From the NCBI GenBank assembly GCA_018267725.1, contig JAFDXY010000016.1:1-64000 (forward strand): 64,000 nt of DNA, given 5' to 3'. Below the pieces are notes generated by a model that made no database searches, was not told where the DNA came from, and worked only from the letters and a program-made list of their open reading frames with translations. This DNA comes from Bacteroidota bacterium. GTDB taxonomy: Bacteria; Bacteroidota; Bacteroidia; Chitinophagales; Chitinophagaceae. The translations under genes were made by a program, and so were the position numbers. The first letter of the stretch is position 1. Every line of letters starts with the position of its first letter. Shown one piece after another: positions 8,558 to 17,118 of this stretch.

Positions 8558-9664
8558 TTATTTCAAATCAACCATTTTTATACAAACAGGTTTTTCTACA
8601 TTAATTACTTGACCATTTGCTTCTAAAAAACCTGTTGATTTTATAATAGTAAAAACAACAATATTATTACTATCTCTATTAGCAACTAATAAATATTTCC
8701 CGGTTGGATCTATAGCAAAATTTCTTGGATGAATACCATTGGTAGATTGATGCCCAATTAATCTTAATTTACCATCGCTTTGCACACCGTAAATAGTTAT
8801 ATCATTTGCTTTGCCTCTGTTGGTAGCATATAAATATTGCCCATTAGGAGTTATATGAATATCTGCACTTCCTTTATCTTCTTTACTTTTTGTATTATCA
8901 CTTTCAATAGTTTGTAATTCAGATAATTTACCATTGTTGTATGTGTAAGCAACTACATCTCCTTTCAGTTCATTAATAATATATACAAATTTTTTATTAG
9001 GATGAAATACTAAATGCCTTGGCCCGCTTCCATCTGCAACATCTGTTGTTGTTACATCATCAATATTTAAAGGTTTTTCGTTGTTGAGGTTGAATTGATA
9101 TTGATAAATTTTATCTGTTCCTAAATCGTTTGAAAATAAATATTTTTGGTCGGGAGAAAAAACCGTACAATGCACATGTGGCTTTGATTGCCTAACAACG
9201 TTTACACCATAACCTTGATGTTCAATTATTTGTGAAGGTTCGTTCAAACTACCGTCTGCATTGGTTTTTATAACACTTAATGTTCCGCTGCTATAATTAG
9301 CAACACTAACCCATTTTCCGGTTGAATCAATATCAATATAACAAGGTGCTTCTCCTCCGCTTGATACTTTATTAATAAATTTTAATTCTCCTTTTATTTT
9401 GTTGAATGATAAAGCATTTACTTCTCCGTTGCCGGTTGTTTCATTTACGGCATACACAAATTTTCCGTTAGGCGAAACACACAAGTAAGAAGGATTATTT
9501 AAGCTTGAAATTTTACTTACAGGTGTTGCGGTTCCTAATACAAAATTAAATTTATATAAATGAATATTATTGGTGTATGTGCCAACCAACATATAACATT
9601 CTTTTGGTTGAGAGAAAGAACCATAACTAAACAATAAACCAATAACAACAAATAAACGTTTCAT
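8558..9664 (-). CDS. Exported lactonase-family beta-propeller protein
   Basis: A 368-residue protein of the lactonase family (6-phosphogluconolactonase YbhE/Pgl and muconate lactonising-enzyme fold), a seven-bladed propeller. A signal peptide is seen at 1-18 (SYGSFSQ). Family signatures include KPHVHCTVFSPD, GSGPRHLVFHPN, ADIHITPNG and HPRNFAIDPTG. Export suggests that it does not act in the cytosolic pentose phosphate pathway; Bacteroidota carry many secreted members with sugar-lactone or unknown substrates. No second pathway gene is adjacent. Confidence 0.85.
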   Translation of the reverse strand: MKRLFVVIGLLFSYGSFSQPKECYMLVGTYTNNIHLYKFNFVLGTATPVSKISSLNNPSYLCVSPNGKFVYAVNETTGNGEVNALSFNKIKGELKFINKVSSGGEAPCYIDIDSTGKWVSVANYSSGTLSVIKTNADGSLNEPSQIIEHQGYGVNVVRQSKPHVHCTVFSPDQKYLFSNDLGTDKIYQYQFNLNNEKPLNIDDVTTTDVADGSGPRHLVFHPNKKFVYIINELKGDVVAYTYNNGKLSELQTIESDNTKSKEDKGSADIHITPNGQYLYATNRGKANDITIYGVQSDGKLRLIGHQSTNGIHPRNFAIDPTGKYLLVANRDSNNIVVFTIIKSTGFLEANGQVINVEKPVCIKMVDLK

Positions 9665-9710
9665 GAATTTTATTTTAGAACAAGATAACGAATGAAAAAT
9701 ATAAGTAAGA

Positions 9711-9742
9711 AAAAAGCCACTTCAAAACTTTGAAATGGCTTT
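9711..9742 (-). terminator. Terminator after glmM
   Basis: Stem of 14 bp (AAAGCCACTTCAAA at 9713-9726 with TTTGAAATGGCTTT at 9729-9742; on the minus-strand RNA the one imperfect position is a G-U pair). Read on the minus strand it ends in a T-run, as expected for the glmM transcript. Confidence 0.7.
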
Positions 9743-9779
9743 GTATAATTTTAATACATAAGTTTTATTTAGCTAAACA

Positions 9780-11168
9780 TTACTGCATTGCTTCTCTAAT
9801 ATCTTGCATTAAACGGTTGGCAATATTTGCAGCAGTTGTTTCAAAATTACTTTCGGCATAAATACGAATGATGGGTTCAGTATTGCTTGTTCTTAAATGT
9901 ACCCAATCGGTTTCAAATTCAATTTTTAAACCATCTTCTGTATTAATGTTTTGCTTTTTGTATTTCTTTTTTATAATGTCAAAAATTTTTGAAACATTAA
10001 ACCCGTTTTGTAATTCTATTTTATTCTTACTCATAAAATAATCTGGGTAACTGTTTCTTAACTGTTTAGCAGTTTTCTTTTCTTTGGCTAAATGTGTAAG
10101 AAATAATGCAATACCAATTAATGCATCTCTTCCATAATGTAAATCGGGTACAATAATTCCGCCATTACCTTCTCCGCCAATTACTGCATTTACTGCTTTC
10201 ATTTTTGTTACTACATTTACTTCACCTACAGCACTTGCAAAATATTCTCCACCATGTTTTAAAGTAATGTCTTTTAATGCACGAGTAGATGACATATTGC
10301 TTACGGTATTGCCTTTGCGTTGTTGCAAAACATAATCGGCAACAGCAACTAAAGTATATTCTTCACCAAATAAACTTCCATCTTCACAAACAAAGCAAAG
10401 CCTATCTACATCGGGGTCTACAGCAATTCCTAAATCTGCTTTTTGTTTGTTTACTTCATTACATAAAGCAGTTAAATGTTGTGGTAATGGTTCGGGGTTG
10501 TGTGCAAATTTTCCGTTCACTTCACCATTTAAAACAATAATATCTGCATCTTTTACACCTAATGCTTTTAATAATTCGGGCACAGCAAATGCACCAGAAC
10601 TATTAATGGCATCAACAACAATTTTAAATTTTCTTTTTTTAATTAAGGAAACATCAACCAACGAATAATTAATTATTTCATGAACATGTTGTTGTAAGGC
10701 GGTAGTGTTTTTAGTGTGGTTACCTAATTTATCTACCAATGCAAAAGTGTAATTATCTTTTTCGGCAATTGCTAAAACTTCGGCACCATCTGCTGCACTA
10801 ATAAATTCGCCATTACTGTTTAATAATTTTAACGCATTCCATTCTTTAGGATTATGGCTTGCTGTAAGAATAATGCCACCCGCAGCTTTTTCAAACACAA
10901 CAGCCATTTCAACAGTTGGTGTAGTGCTTAAATCAACATCTATTACATTTAAACCTAATGCATTAAGTGTGCTTACCACTATACCTTGTACCATTTCTCC
11001 GCTTATTCTTCCATCTCTTCCTACAATTATTTTATTGTTAGAAGATTGTTTAGAAAGCCATGTGCCAAATGCAGCAGTAAAACGAACTACATCTAACGGA
11101 CTTAATGTTTCGCCGGGTTTACCACCAATAGTGCCTCTAATGCCTGATATACTTTTAATTAACGCCAT
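9780..11168 (-). CDS. glmM: Phosphoglucosamine mutase / phosphohexomutase
   Basis: A 462-residue alpha-D-phosphohexomutase. The phosphoserine loop TASHNPKEWN places the catalytic Ser at residue 104. The metal-binding loop DPDVDR, the sugar-binding GEGNGG and the phosphate-binding RTSNTEP follow in order. The N-terminus MALIKSISGIRGTIGG is characteristic of the Bacteroidota enzyme annotated as GlmM, which makes glucosamine-1-phosphate for UDP-GlcNAc. The frame stays open 20 codons upstream, but the family N-terminus fixes the start at 11168. A phosphomanno/phosphoglucomutase role cannot be fully excluded. Confidence 0.93.
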   Translation of the reverse strand: MALIKSISGIRGTIGGKPGETLSPLDVVRFTAAFGTWLSKQSSNNKIIVGRDGRISGEMVQGIVVSTLNALGLNVIDVDLSTTPTVEMAVVFEKAAGGIILTASHNPKEWNALKLLNSNGEFISAADGAEVLAIAEKDNYTFALVDKLGNHTKNTTALQQHVHEIINYSLVDVSLIKKRKFKIVVDAINSSGAFAVPELLKALGVKDADIIVLNGEVNGKFAHNPEPLPQHLTALCNEVNKQKADLGIAVDPDVDRLCFVCEDGSLFGEEYTLVAVADYVLQQRKGNTVSNMSSTRALKDITLKHGGEYFASAVGEVNVVTKMKAVNAVIGGEGNGGIIVPDLHYGRDALIGIALFLTHLAKEKKTAKQLRNSYPDYFMSKNKIELQNGFNVSKIFDIIKKKYKKQNINTEDGLKIEFETDWVHLRTSNTEPIIRIYAESNFETTAANIANRLMQDIREAMQ

Positions 11169-11216
11169 AGAATATAGAATAAAATTTACAATTTGTTTAT
11201 TTACTGTGGTGGGTTG

Positions 11217-11224
11217 CAAACATA
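11217..11224 (-). promoter_or_regulatory. Promoter -7 box for glmM
   Basis: On the minus strand: TATGTTTG, matching TAnnTTTG, 48 bases upstream of the glmM start. It is divergent from the box at 11263. Confidence 0.35.
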
Positions 11225-11262
11225 ACAAATTTATGCTTGCGTATTGTTGCTTTTTCTATAAC

Positions 11263-11270
11263 TATCTTTG
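11263..11270 (+). promoter_or_regulatory. Promoter -7 box for methyltransferase gene
   Basis: TATCTTTG, matching TAnnTTTG, 16 bases before ATG 11287. TTG triplets about 16 bases upstream could serve as a weak -33 element. Confidence 0.45.
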
Positions 11271-11286
11271 CTTGCTAATTGAACGT

Positions 11287-12030
11287 ATGCAGTATAAAGC
11301 TTGGTATAAAGATTGGTTTAGCTCGCCCTACTATCACATGTTGTATAACCACCGTGATGAGGAGGAAGCATTGTTTTTTATTAAAACATTAATAAATTAT
11401 TTACAGCCCGAAAAAGGTTGTAAAATGTTAGATGTTGCTTGCGGAAAAGGCAGGCACAGCAAGGCTTTGGCAGATATGGGTTTTGATGTTACAGGTATAG
11501 ATTTATCATTACCTTCAATTGAAGAAGCTAAAAATTTTGAAGATGAAAATTTGCATTTTTATCAGCATGATATGCGTTTACCTTTTTGGATGAATTATTT
11601 TGATTTTGCTTTTAATTTTTTTACAAGCTTCGGATATTTTAAAACACAAAGAGAACACAACAATGCCATTCGTTCTATAGCACAAAGTGTAAAGAAAAAT
11701 GGAACTTTAGTAATTGATTATTTGAATGTGCATTATGCAGAAGCACGGTTAGAAAAATCTTTTATTAAACAAGTAAATGATTTAAGTTTTCATATTACCA
11801 AATGGCAAAATGAAGATCATTTTTTTAAACAAATTCAAGTAAAAGATGGTAGCAATAATTTAAAGCATTTGTTTACCGAAAGAGTAGCAAAGTTTTCGTT
11901 AGGAGATTTTACTGAAATGTTAGCATACCATAAAATGCAAGTACAGCAAGTGTTTGGTAATTATCAATTAGAAAGATACGATGTAAACAAATCTCCCAGA
12001 ATGATTATTATAGCAACAAAGCAATCTTAA
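11287..12030 (+). CDS. Class I SAM-dependent methyltransferase
   Basis: A 247-residue methyltransferase. Motif I is LDVACGKGRH (residues 48-57), with the acidic end of strand beta2 in TGIDLS and motif IV-like NFFTSFGYF. The substrate is not evident; the family includes many small-molecule methylases. The open frame runs 414 bases further upstream, antisense to glmM, but the recognisable domain begins at MQYKAWYKDWF and a promoter box lies at 11263, so ATG 11287 is the start. Its stop overlaps the stop of the convergent gene at 12027 by four bases. Confidence 0.88.
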   Translation: MQYKAWYKDWFSSPYYHMLYNHRDEEEALFFIKTLINYLQPEKGCKMLDVACGKGRHSKALADMGFDVTGIDLSLPSIEEAKNFEDENLHFYQHDMRLPFWMNYFDFAFNFFTSFGYFKTQREHNNAIRSIAQSVKKNGTLVIDYLNVHYAEARLEKSFIKQVNDLSFHITKWQNEDHFFKQIQVKDGSNNLKHLFTERVAKFSLGDFTEMLAYHKMQVQQVFGNYQLERYDVNKSPRMIIIATKQS

Positions 12031-12431
12031 AAATTTGGATTTTTTTTGTCTGAAGGAGGAGCAGGTAATGTTGGATTTAATTTAAAGCGATAATAATTTA
12101 ATTTGTTATTTGAAGGGTCAAACAACCTTCTTGTAGCTTCTAAATTTTTATTAACGCCTAATGAAGATTCATTTACTACATCTGGTTTTAATACAGGCAT
12201 ATTATCGGGTTCGGCTACATACACATCAAAACCTTTACCATTATTATAAGTATAAGTTAGTTTAAAGTTGTTGCCAACTACGGGCATATCATCAATATTT
12301 TTTTTGATAGAAAGTTTTTTTAACGAGTTTGTTTGTGTTGAATTGTTTTGAGGTTGCACCAACGTAATTTGTTCTTGTGCAAAAGAATAAACTGCAGGAA
12401 GCAATAATAAAATAGTAAATATTTTTTTCAT
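12027..12431 (-). CDS. Secreted protein of unknown function
   Basis: A 134-residue protein with a clear signal peptide (MKKIFTILLLLPAVYSFAQ, cleavage after residue 19). The mature part is polar, Asn/Pro/Lys-rich, low in predicted helix, with no Cys, and ends in PPSDKKNPNF. No family recognised. It overlaps the stop codon of the convergent methyltransferase gene (shared TTAA) and is divergent from the PAP2 gene. Confidence 0.7.
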   Translation of the reverse strand: MKKIFTILLLLPAVYSFAQEQITLVQPQNNSTQTNSLKKLSIKKNIDDMPVVGNNFKLTYTYNNGKGFDVYVAEPDNMPVLKPDVVNESSLGVNKNLEATRRLFDPSNNKLNYYRFKLNPTLPAPPSDKKNPNF

Positions 12432-12487
12432 GGCAGTAGCTTTTATACATTAAAAATAAAACAATATTTTATTAAAAATGGGACCGC

Positions 12488-12518
12488 TTTTGTTTTCAAG
12501 TGTTAAAATTTATCTTTA
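12488..12518 (+). promoter_or_regulatory. Promoter for PAP2-GT39 operon
   Basis: TTTTG (12488-12492), 18 bases, then TATCTTTA (12511-12518). The box ends four bases before ATG 12523, which supports that start and suggests a leaderless mRNA. Confidence 0.4.
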
Positions 12519-12522
12519 CGGC

Positions 12523-13143
12523 ATGTTTACTCCATCAGTTTTGTTGTTGTCTTTTTTTGAAAAATTATTAGCTGCTATAAAACAGGCAGATTATTTTTTA
12601 TTTCAACAAATTAATTCGCATTTTACCAATTCTTTTTTAGATACTGTTTTACCTTTTATACGCAATTCAAATTTTTGGGTTCCGCTATACTTGTTTCTTT
12701 TAGTACTTATTTTAATAAACTTCGGAAATAAAGGCTGGTTGTGGGTTGCAGGGCTTATTGTAACAGTTACTTTAACCGATCAGGTAAGTAGCCATTTAAT
12801 TAAAAATTTAATACAAAGACCAAGACCTTGTTCTGATTTTACTTTGCATTTTCCTGTTCGGTTACTATTAAATAATTGTTCGGGCGGATTTAGTTTTACT
12901 TCTTCGCATGCAACAAATCATTTTGGCGTAGCAATTTTTATAGTAATTACTTTACAACAATTTTTAGGAAAATGGAAATGGCTTTTCATTGCATGGGCAG
13001 CCATTGTTAGTTATGCTCAGGTTTATGTTGGCGTACATTATCCTTTCGATATTTTGTGTGGTGCATTATTAGGTTGTTGTTTAGGATATTTAACTGCCAA
13101 ACTTTTTCTTTCAAAATTTAAAAACACGCTACAAGTTTTATAA
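12523..13143 (+). CDS. PAP2-family membrane phosphatase
   Basis: A 206-residue membrane protein of the PAP2 (type 2 phosphatidic acid/undecaprenyl diphosphate phosphatase) superfamily. Motif 1 is K94-x6-RP (KNLIQRPRP), motif 2 is SFTSSHAT with His129, and motif 3 is YVGVHYPFD with His172 and Asp176. The usual SR before motif 3 is replaced by AQ (SYAQVYVG). Hydrophobic helices between the motifs fit the six-helix fold. The frame is open from ATG 12478, but a promoter-like element ends four bases before ATG 12523, which I prefer. The GT39 gene follows after 12 bases, so lipid-linked sugar recycling is a plausible shared role. Confidence 0.85.
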   Translation: MFTPSVLLLSFFEKLLAAIKQADYFLFQQINSHFTNSFLDTVLPFIRNSNFWVPLYLFLLVLILINFGNKGWLWVAGLIVTVTLTDQVSSHLIKNLIQRPRPCSDFTLHFPVRLLLNNCSGGFSFTSSHATNHFGVAIFIVITLQQFLGKWKWLFIAWAAIVSYAQVYVGVHYPFDILCGALLGCCLGYLTAKLFLSKFKNTLQVL

Positions 13144-13155
13144 ACAAACTTTCTT

Positions 13156-14808
13156 ATGAATAAAAACACATTTAATATAATTATTCTTAGCGTTATAGCT
13201 GTTTATATAATAGGTATGTTTTGTGTTCCTTTAATGGATATTGATGCAGCCCAATATGCATCTATATCTCGTGAAATGTTAGAAAGAAAAAGTTATTTGC
13301 AGTTGTATGATTTAGGAAAAGATTATTTAGATAAACCACCCATGTTGTTTTGGTTATCTGCTTTAAGTATGAAAATTTTCGGCATACACGATTGGGCATA
13401 TCGTTTACCTTCTTTTTTATTTTCATTAATAGCAATTTATTCAACCTTTAGGTTAGCATATATTTTCTATAAAAAAGAAATTGCTTTATTAAGTGCATTA
13501 GTATTAGCTACAAGTCAGGCAATGTTTTTAATTAATCACGATGTTAGAACCGATACCATGTTAATGGGTTGGGTAACTTTTTCTTTATGGCAATTAGCAG
13601 CGTGGTATGCAACAAAAAAATGGAAAAACTTTTTATTAGGCTTTATTGCAATTGCCGGTGGAATGATGACTAAAGGACCCATTGCATTAATGGTACCTGC
13701 ATTTGCATTAGTACCACATTTTATTTTAAGAAGAGAATGGAAAAACTTTTTTAGATGGGAATATTTATTAGGCATACTTATAATTGCTATTGCTCTAATA
13801 CCTATGAGCATTGGGTTGTACGAACAATACGATATGCACCCGGGGAAAATAATTAACAATGTTCCAATAAAGTCGGGCTTACGTTTTTATTATTGGACAC
13901 AAAGTTTTGGAAGATATACGGGAGAGAATGTTTTTAAAGAAATGAATGACTTCACTTTTTTATTACAAAATATGTTGTGGAGTTTTTTACCGTGGATTAT
14001 TTTCTTTTTAATAGGATTATTGTTGAATGTGGTAAGATTAGTTCAAGATAAATTTAAACTTACACAAAAAGAAGAATGGATTACAACCGGAGGTTTTATT
14101 GTTACTTATTGTGTATTGGCAAGAAGTCAGGCACAACTTCCGCATTATATATTTGTTGTATTTCCTTTAGCATCAATTGTTACAGCCAAATTTTTGTATA
14201 AACTATTGTTTACTTCAGAGTTTAAAAAATTACAAAATGTTTTATCTGTATTTCATTTTATAATATTTGGTTTATTGTGGTTAGCAGTTATTGTTTTAAT
14301 GTATTGGTCGTTTGCTACTATTCCAAAATTTGTAAGCATTATTGCAGCAATAGGTTTTATTGGTTATCTTATAATAATTTTTAGAAAAAAAGTAAAGTAT
14401 CCCAAACTATTATTGGCTGCATGTTTTACAACTATTGGCATCAATATTTTTTTAAACACATCATTTTACCCTTCATTACTTTTATATCAAAGAGGAAATA
14501 CGTTTGCTTCTTATATTCAAAACAATAAAATTGATAAAAACAATATTGTTTTATTGAATGAAAACATAGGGCATTCTTTGCATTTTTATTCAAACCATAT
14601 TTATCCTATTGTATCATTAAATGAATTGAATAATAAAGAAATGGTAATTGCAAGAAAAGATAGTTTACCACTTATACTGCAACATTTTCCTACTGCAACT
14701 GTTGTTACAGAAATTAAAACTTATGGTGTAACACAATTATCGTTACCATTTCTTAATCCGAAATTTAGAGAAAAAGAATTAATAATTTACGATTTAATTA
14801 AACTATAA
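13156..14808 (+). CDS. GT39-family (ArnT-like) membrane glycosyltransferase
   Basis: A 550-residue GT-C fold glycosyltransferase with an N-terminal signal-anchor helix and about ten or more further transmembrane helices. The first periplasmic loop carries the acidic motif DIDAAQYASISREML (like DExRYAEIAREM of ArnT/PMT enzymes) and the DKPPMLFWL segment typical of this family. These enzymes use polyprenyl-phosphate sugars to glycosylate lipid A, proteins or other envelope glycans. The PAP2 gene 12 bases upstream is co-directional and probably co-transcribed. The acceptor is not known. The end overlaps the PolX gene by six bases, tail to tail. Confidence 0.88.
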   Translation: MNKNTFNIIILSVIAVYIIGMFCVPLMDIDAAQYASISREMLERKSYLQLYDLGKDYLDKPPMLFWLSALSMKIFGIHDWAYRLPSFLFSLIAIYSTFRLAYIFYKKEIALLSALVLATSQAMFLINHDVRTDTMLMGWVTFSLWQLAAWYATKKWKNFLLGFIAIAGGMMTKGPIALMVPAFALVPHFILRREWKNFFRWEYLLGILIIAIALIPMSIGLYEQYDMHPGKIINNVPIKSGLRFYYWTQSFGRYTGENVFKEMNDFTFLLQNMLWSFLPWIIFFLIGLLLNVVRLVQDKFKLTQKEEWITTGGFIVTYCVLARSQAQLPHYIFVVFPLASIVTAKFLYKLLFTSEFKKLQNVLSVFHFIIFGLLWLAVIVLMYWSFATIPKFVSIIAAIGFIGYLIIIFRKKVKYPKLLLAACFTTIGINIFLNTSFYPSLLLYQRGNTFASYIQNNKIDKNNIVLLNENIGHSLHFYSNHIYPIVSLNELNNKEMVIARKDSLPLILQHFPTATVVTEIKTYGVTQLSLPFLNPKFREKELIIYDLIKL

Positions 14809-16494
14809 ATTATTTCGTTTAGCTTGTTGTACTTCAACAAACTTTGCAAATTCACTTAAAGAAAAACTACTTAAGTTTTGTTGTTTGCTTAAACCTGCTT
14901 TTTGTGCAACAAGTACGCCGTATTTGCAATCATTAAAGCCATCAATAGTATGTGCATCAGGGTTTATAGAAATTAAAACGTTCTTAGCTAATGCATAATC
15001 AATCCAACGCCAATCAATATCTAATCTTCTTGGGTGTGCATTTAATTCTATTACTACATTGTTAGCGGCACAAGCATCTATAATTGTTTTATGATTTACA
15101 GGATAACCATTTCTGCTTAATAAAAGCCTTCCAGTCATGTGCCCTAAAATTGATGTGAATGGGTTTTCAATTGCTTTTAATAAACGCATCATGGCTTTTT
15201 CTTCATTCATTTTTAAATTTGAATGAACAGAAGCTATAATAACATCAAAAGTTTTTAAAACAGCTGGTGTATAATCAAGATTTCCATCATTTAAAATATC
15301 GCACTCAATACTTTTAAAAATTTTAAATGGATGCAATTTTTTATTTAGTTCTTCAATTTGCTTGTGTTGTGCAACAATTCTTTCTTCAGTTAAACCTTTG
15401 GCATAAAAAGCAGCTTTTGAGTGATCGCTTAAAACTAAATACTGTAACCCTTTTTTAATACATTCATTAGCCATTTCTTCAATGGTGTTGCTTCCATCAC
15501 TCCAATTGCTGTGGCTGTGAATAATCGCTTTTATATCTTCTGGTTGAATTACTGTTGGTAAGTTTTTGTTTTTGGCTTTGGCTTGTGTTATTGTAAAAGG
15601 TTTCTCTCGTAAAAATGCCGGAATAAATTGAATATTATAAGTTGAAAATATTTCTTCTTCGGTTGAATAAAAATTGTTTTCATTCCAATTAGTTTGCGTT
15701 ACCCATTCATTATAAAACTCTTTACTGCAACTTGTTTTAAAAAGTGTAGCAATTAACTGTTCTGCATTGTTACAATAAAAATTTAATTCAATATTTTCTT
15801 TTCCTTTAAATGAAATATAATGATTGGTTTCGGTAATTAATTTGTATTCATTTTGTAAAAAGAATTCTTTTAAATCAACAGCCAAACAATTAGTAACCCA
15901 TTCTAATTTATCAATAGTTTCTAATTGCCTTTTAAATGCACCTGTTATGTAAAATGAATATTTTTTAAAAACAGTTTTTATTTTTTCATCAATTGCAGTA
16001 GCATACAATTCTATTTGTTCATATAAATAATTTCCTATGTTGCTTAAATAAAATTCAATTGATTCTCTAATGTTGTTTTGTGTTTTTTCTCCAAAGCCTT
16101 TATATAATGTTAATCTGTTTTCATTGCAAGCATATAATAATTCTCCAATGGTTTCTATTTCTAAATCTTTCCAAATAGTTGCAATTTTTTTTGGGCCCAG
16201 CCCTTTTATGTGTAATAACATTTCTATAATTCCCTGAGGCGTTTTTTGTAAATATTCATTTAAAGAAGTTAATTGCCCAGTGTGTAGCTGTTCAATAATT
16301 TTTTTACCAACTGACTCTCCAATACCTTGTAATGAGAAAATTTTTTGCTCATCAATATTATTTAATTGAATATTTAATTTTTCAATAGTGTATGCAGCAG
16401 ATGAATAAGATTTAGCTTTAAAACTATTATCTCCATGTATATCCATAAGTTTAGCAAGCAATGAAAAATTATCTGCAATAGTATAGTTGTCCAT
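14803..16494 (-). CDS. polX: PolX-type protein with PHP domain, polymerase site degenerate
   Basis: A 563-residue bacterial PolX layout: N-terminal helix-hairpin-helix domain (about 1-110, with GIGESVGKK and GLGPKK), a Pol-beta-like nucleotidyltransferase region (about 140-260) and a C-terminal PHP domain from about 320. In active PolX enzymes the palm has GDxD after G[SA][YF]RR; here residues 193-198 read TIDKLE, so the two Mg-binding Asp positions are Lys196 and Glu198, and the third catalytic position is Glu236 (IELNF). The PHP metal ligands look intact: HSHSNWSDG (326-334), SDH, ECD, SVH, GHMTG and DAH. Nuclease activity is likely; polymerase activity is doubtful. Confidence 0.88.
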   Translation of the reverse strand: MDNYTIADNFSLLAKLMDIHGDNSFKAKSYSSAAYTIEKLNIQLNNIDEQKIFSLQGIGESVGKKIIEQLHTGQLTSLNEYLQKTPQGIIEMLLHIKGLGPKKIATIWKDLEIETIGELLYACNENRLTLYKGFGEKTQNNIRESIEFYLSNIGNYLYEQIELYATAIDEKIKTVFKKYSFYITGAFKRQLETIDKLEWVTNCLAVDLKEFFLQNEYKLITETNHYISFKGKENIELNFYCNNAEQLIATLFKTSCSKEFYNEWVTQTNWNENNFYSTEEEIFSTYNIQFIPAFLREKPFTITQAKAKNKNLPTVIQPEDIKAIIHSHSNWSDGSNTIEEMANECIKKGLQYLVLSDHSKAAFYAKGLTEERIVAQHKQIEELNKKLHPFKIFKSIECDILNDGNLDYTPAVLKTFDVIIASVHSNLKMNEEKAMMRLLKAIENPFTSILGHMTGRLLLSRNGYPVNHKTIIDACAANNVVIELNAHPRRLDIDWRWIDYALAKNVLISINPDAHTIDGFNDCKYGVLVAQKAGLSKQQNLSSFSLSEFAKFVEVQQAKRNNL

Positions 16495-16498
16495 ATTT

Positions 16499-16506
16499 CA
16501 AATGTA
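16499..16506 (-). promoter_or_regulatory. Promoter -7 box for polX, leaderless arrangement
   Basis: On the minus strand: TACATTTG, four bases, then ATG 16494. This spacing would put the transcription start at or next to the A of the start codon. Confidence 0.45.
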
Positions 16507-16533
16507 GTAATAGCAAGGGTTTTACAAAATAAT

Positions 16534-16558
16534 AAAACCCCGCAATTTGCGAGGTTTT
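16534..16558 (-). terminator. Terminator after the histone-like gene
   Basis: Near-perfect hairpin AAAACCTCGCAA/TTGCGGGGTTTT on the minus strand (one T-G pair), ending in T-rich sequence, 28 bases past the stop of the small gene at 16587. Confidence 0.75.
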
Positions 16559-16586
16559 ACTTTTATTAAGCTTTAAGTTTTTAAGC

Positions 16587-16718
16587 TTATTTCTTTTTAG
16601 CAGCTTTTTTAGCGGCTTTTTTTGGAGCAGCTTTTTTAGCGGCTTTTTTTGGAGCAGCTTTTTTAGCGGCTTTTTTTGGAGCAGCTTTTTTAGCGGCTTT
16701 TTTTGCGGCTTTTGCCAT
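16587..16718 (-). CDS. Tiny Lys/Ala-rich histone H1-like protein
   Basis: A 43-residue ORF starting MAKAAKKAAKKAAPKK and ending KKK-stop. It is composed only of Met, Ala, Lys and three Pro. The unit AAKKAAPKK is repeated three times, encoded by a 27-bp tandem repeat (16599-16706). The composition matches the C-terminal tails of bacterial histone H1-like (Hc1/Hc2) DNA-compacting proteins, so DNA or RNA binding by charge is the likely role. It lies 72 bases downstream of rpmA on the same strand and is followed by a good terminator, so it may be the third gene of the rplU-rpmA transcript. No globular domain is present. Confidence 0.75.
   Translation of the reverse strand: MAKAAKKAAKKAAPKKAAKKAAPKKAAKKAAPKKAAKKAAKKK
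16599..16706 (-). repeat. 27-bp tandem repeat inside the histone-like gene
   Basis: Units begin at 16599, 16626, 16653 and 16680 (each opening agcagctttttt on the plus strand); the first three are identical and the fourth diverges at its end. In-frame expansion or contraction would change the protein by nine residues per unit. Confidence 0.9.
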
Positions 16719-16790
16719 AATTGTAAAATTTAATGGTTAGTTAATACTATAAAAGTATAAATATTTTATTAACCGCAAAAAAAATTTTTT

Positions 16791-17057
16791 TTAGGCCGAT
16801 GTTGCAACAGGTAATACAGATACTTTAGTTCTGTTTTCTTTTCCTTTTTTAAATTCAACAACACCATCTGTTAAAGCAAATAATGTGAAGTCTTTTCCAA
16901 CTCCAACATTTTTTCCCGGATGATATTCTGTACCACGTTGACGTAAAATAATATTTCCTGAAACAGCAGGCTGTCCACCAAAAATTTTTACACCTAAACG
17001 TTTACTATTACTATCACGTCCGTTTTTTACACTTCCTTCACCTTTTTTATGTGCCAT
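16791..17057 (-). CDS. rpmA: 50S ribosomal protein L27
   Basis: An 88-residue L27, a large-subunit protein near the peptidyl transferase centre. The N-terminal [16 protein letters not shown] and the [13 protein letters not shown] segment are diagnostic. There is no extra N-terminal prepeptide of the Firmicutes type. It lies 61 bases downstream of rplU in the usual rplU-rpmA order and is followed by the small histone-like gene. Confidence 0.98.
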   Translation of the reverse strand: MAHKKGEGSVKNGRDSNSKRLGVKIFGGQPAVSGNIILRQRGTEYHPGKNVGVGKDFTLFALTDGVVEFKKGKENRTKVSVLPVATSA

Positions 17058-17118
17058 AATTTTTTTATTTTAAAATTCTTTAAATTAAATTGTGTTTAGA
17101 ATTTATAGTAGAAAATTA

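Noticed and set aside
10873..11286. N-terminal extension of the methyltransferase frame by 138 residues.
   Set aside because: It runs antisense through glmM, has no methyltransferase similarity, and a promoter box and ATG lie at 11263 and 11287.
16599..16706. Evenly spaced 27-bp repeats that could be taken for a CRISPR array.
   Set aside because: Units are contiguous with no spacers and lie in frame within a Lys/Ala coding region.
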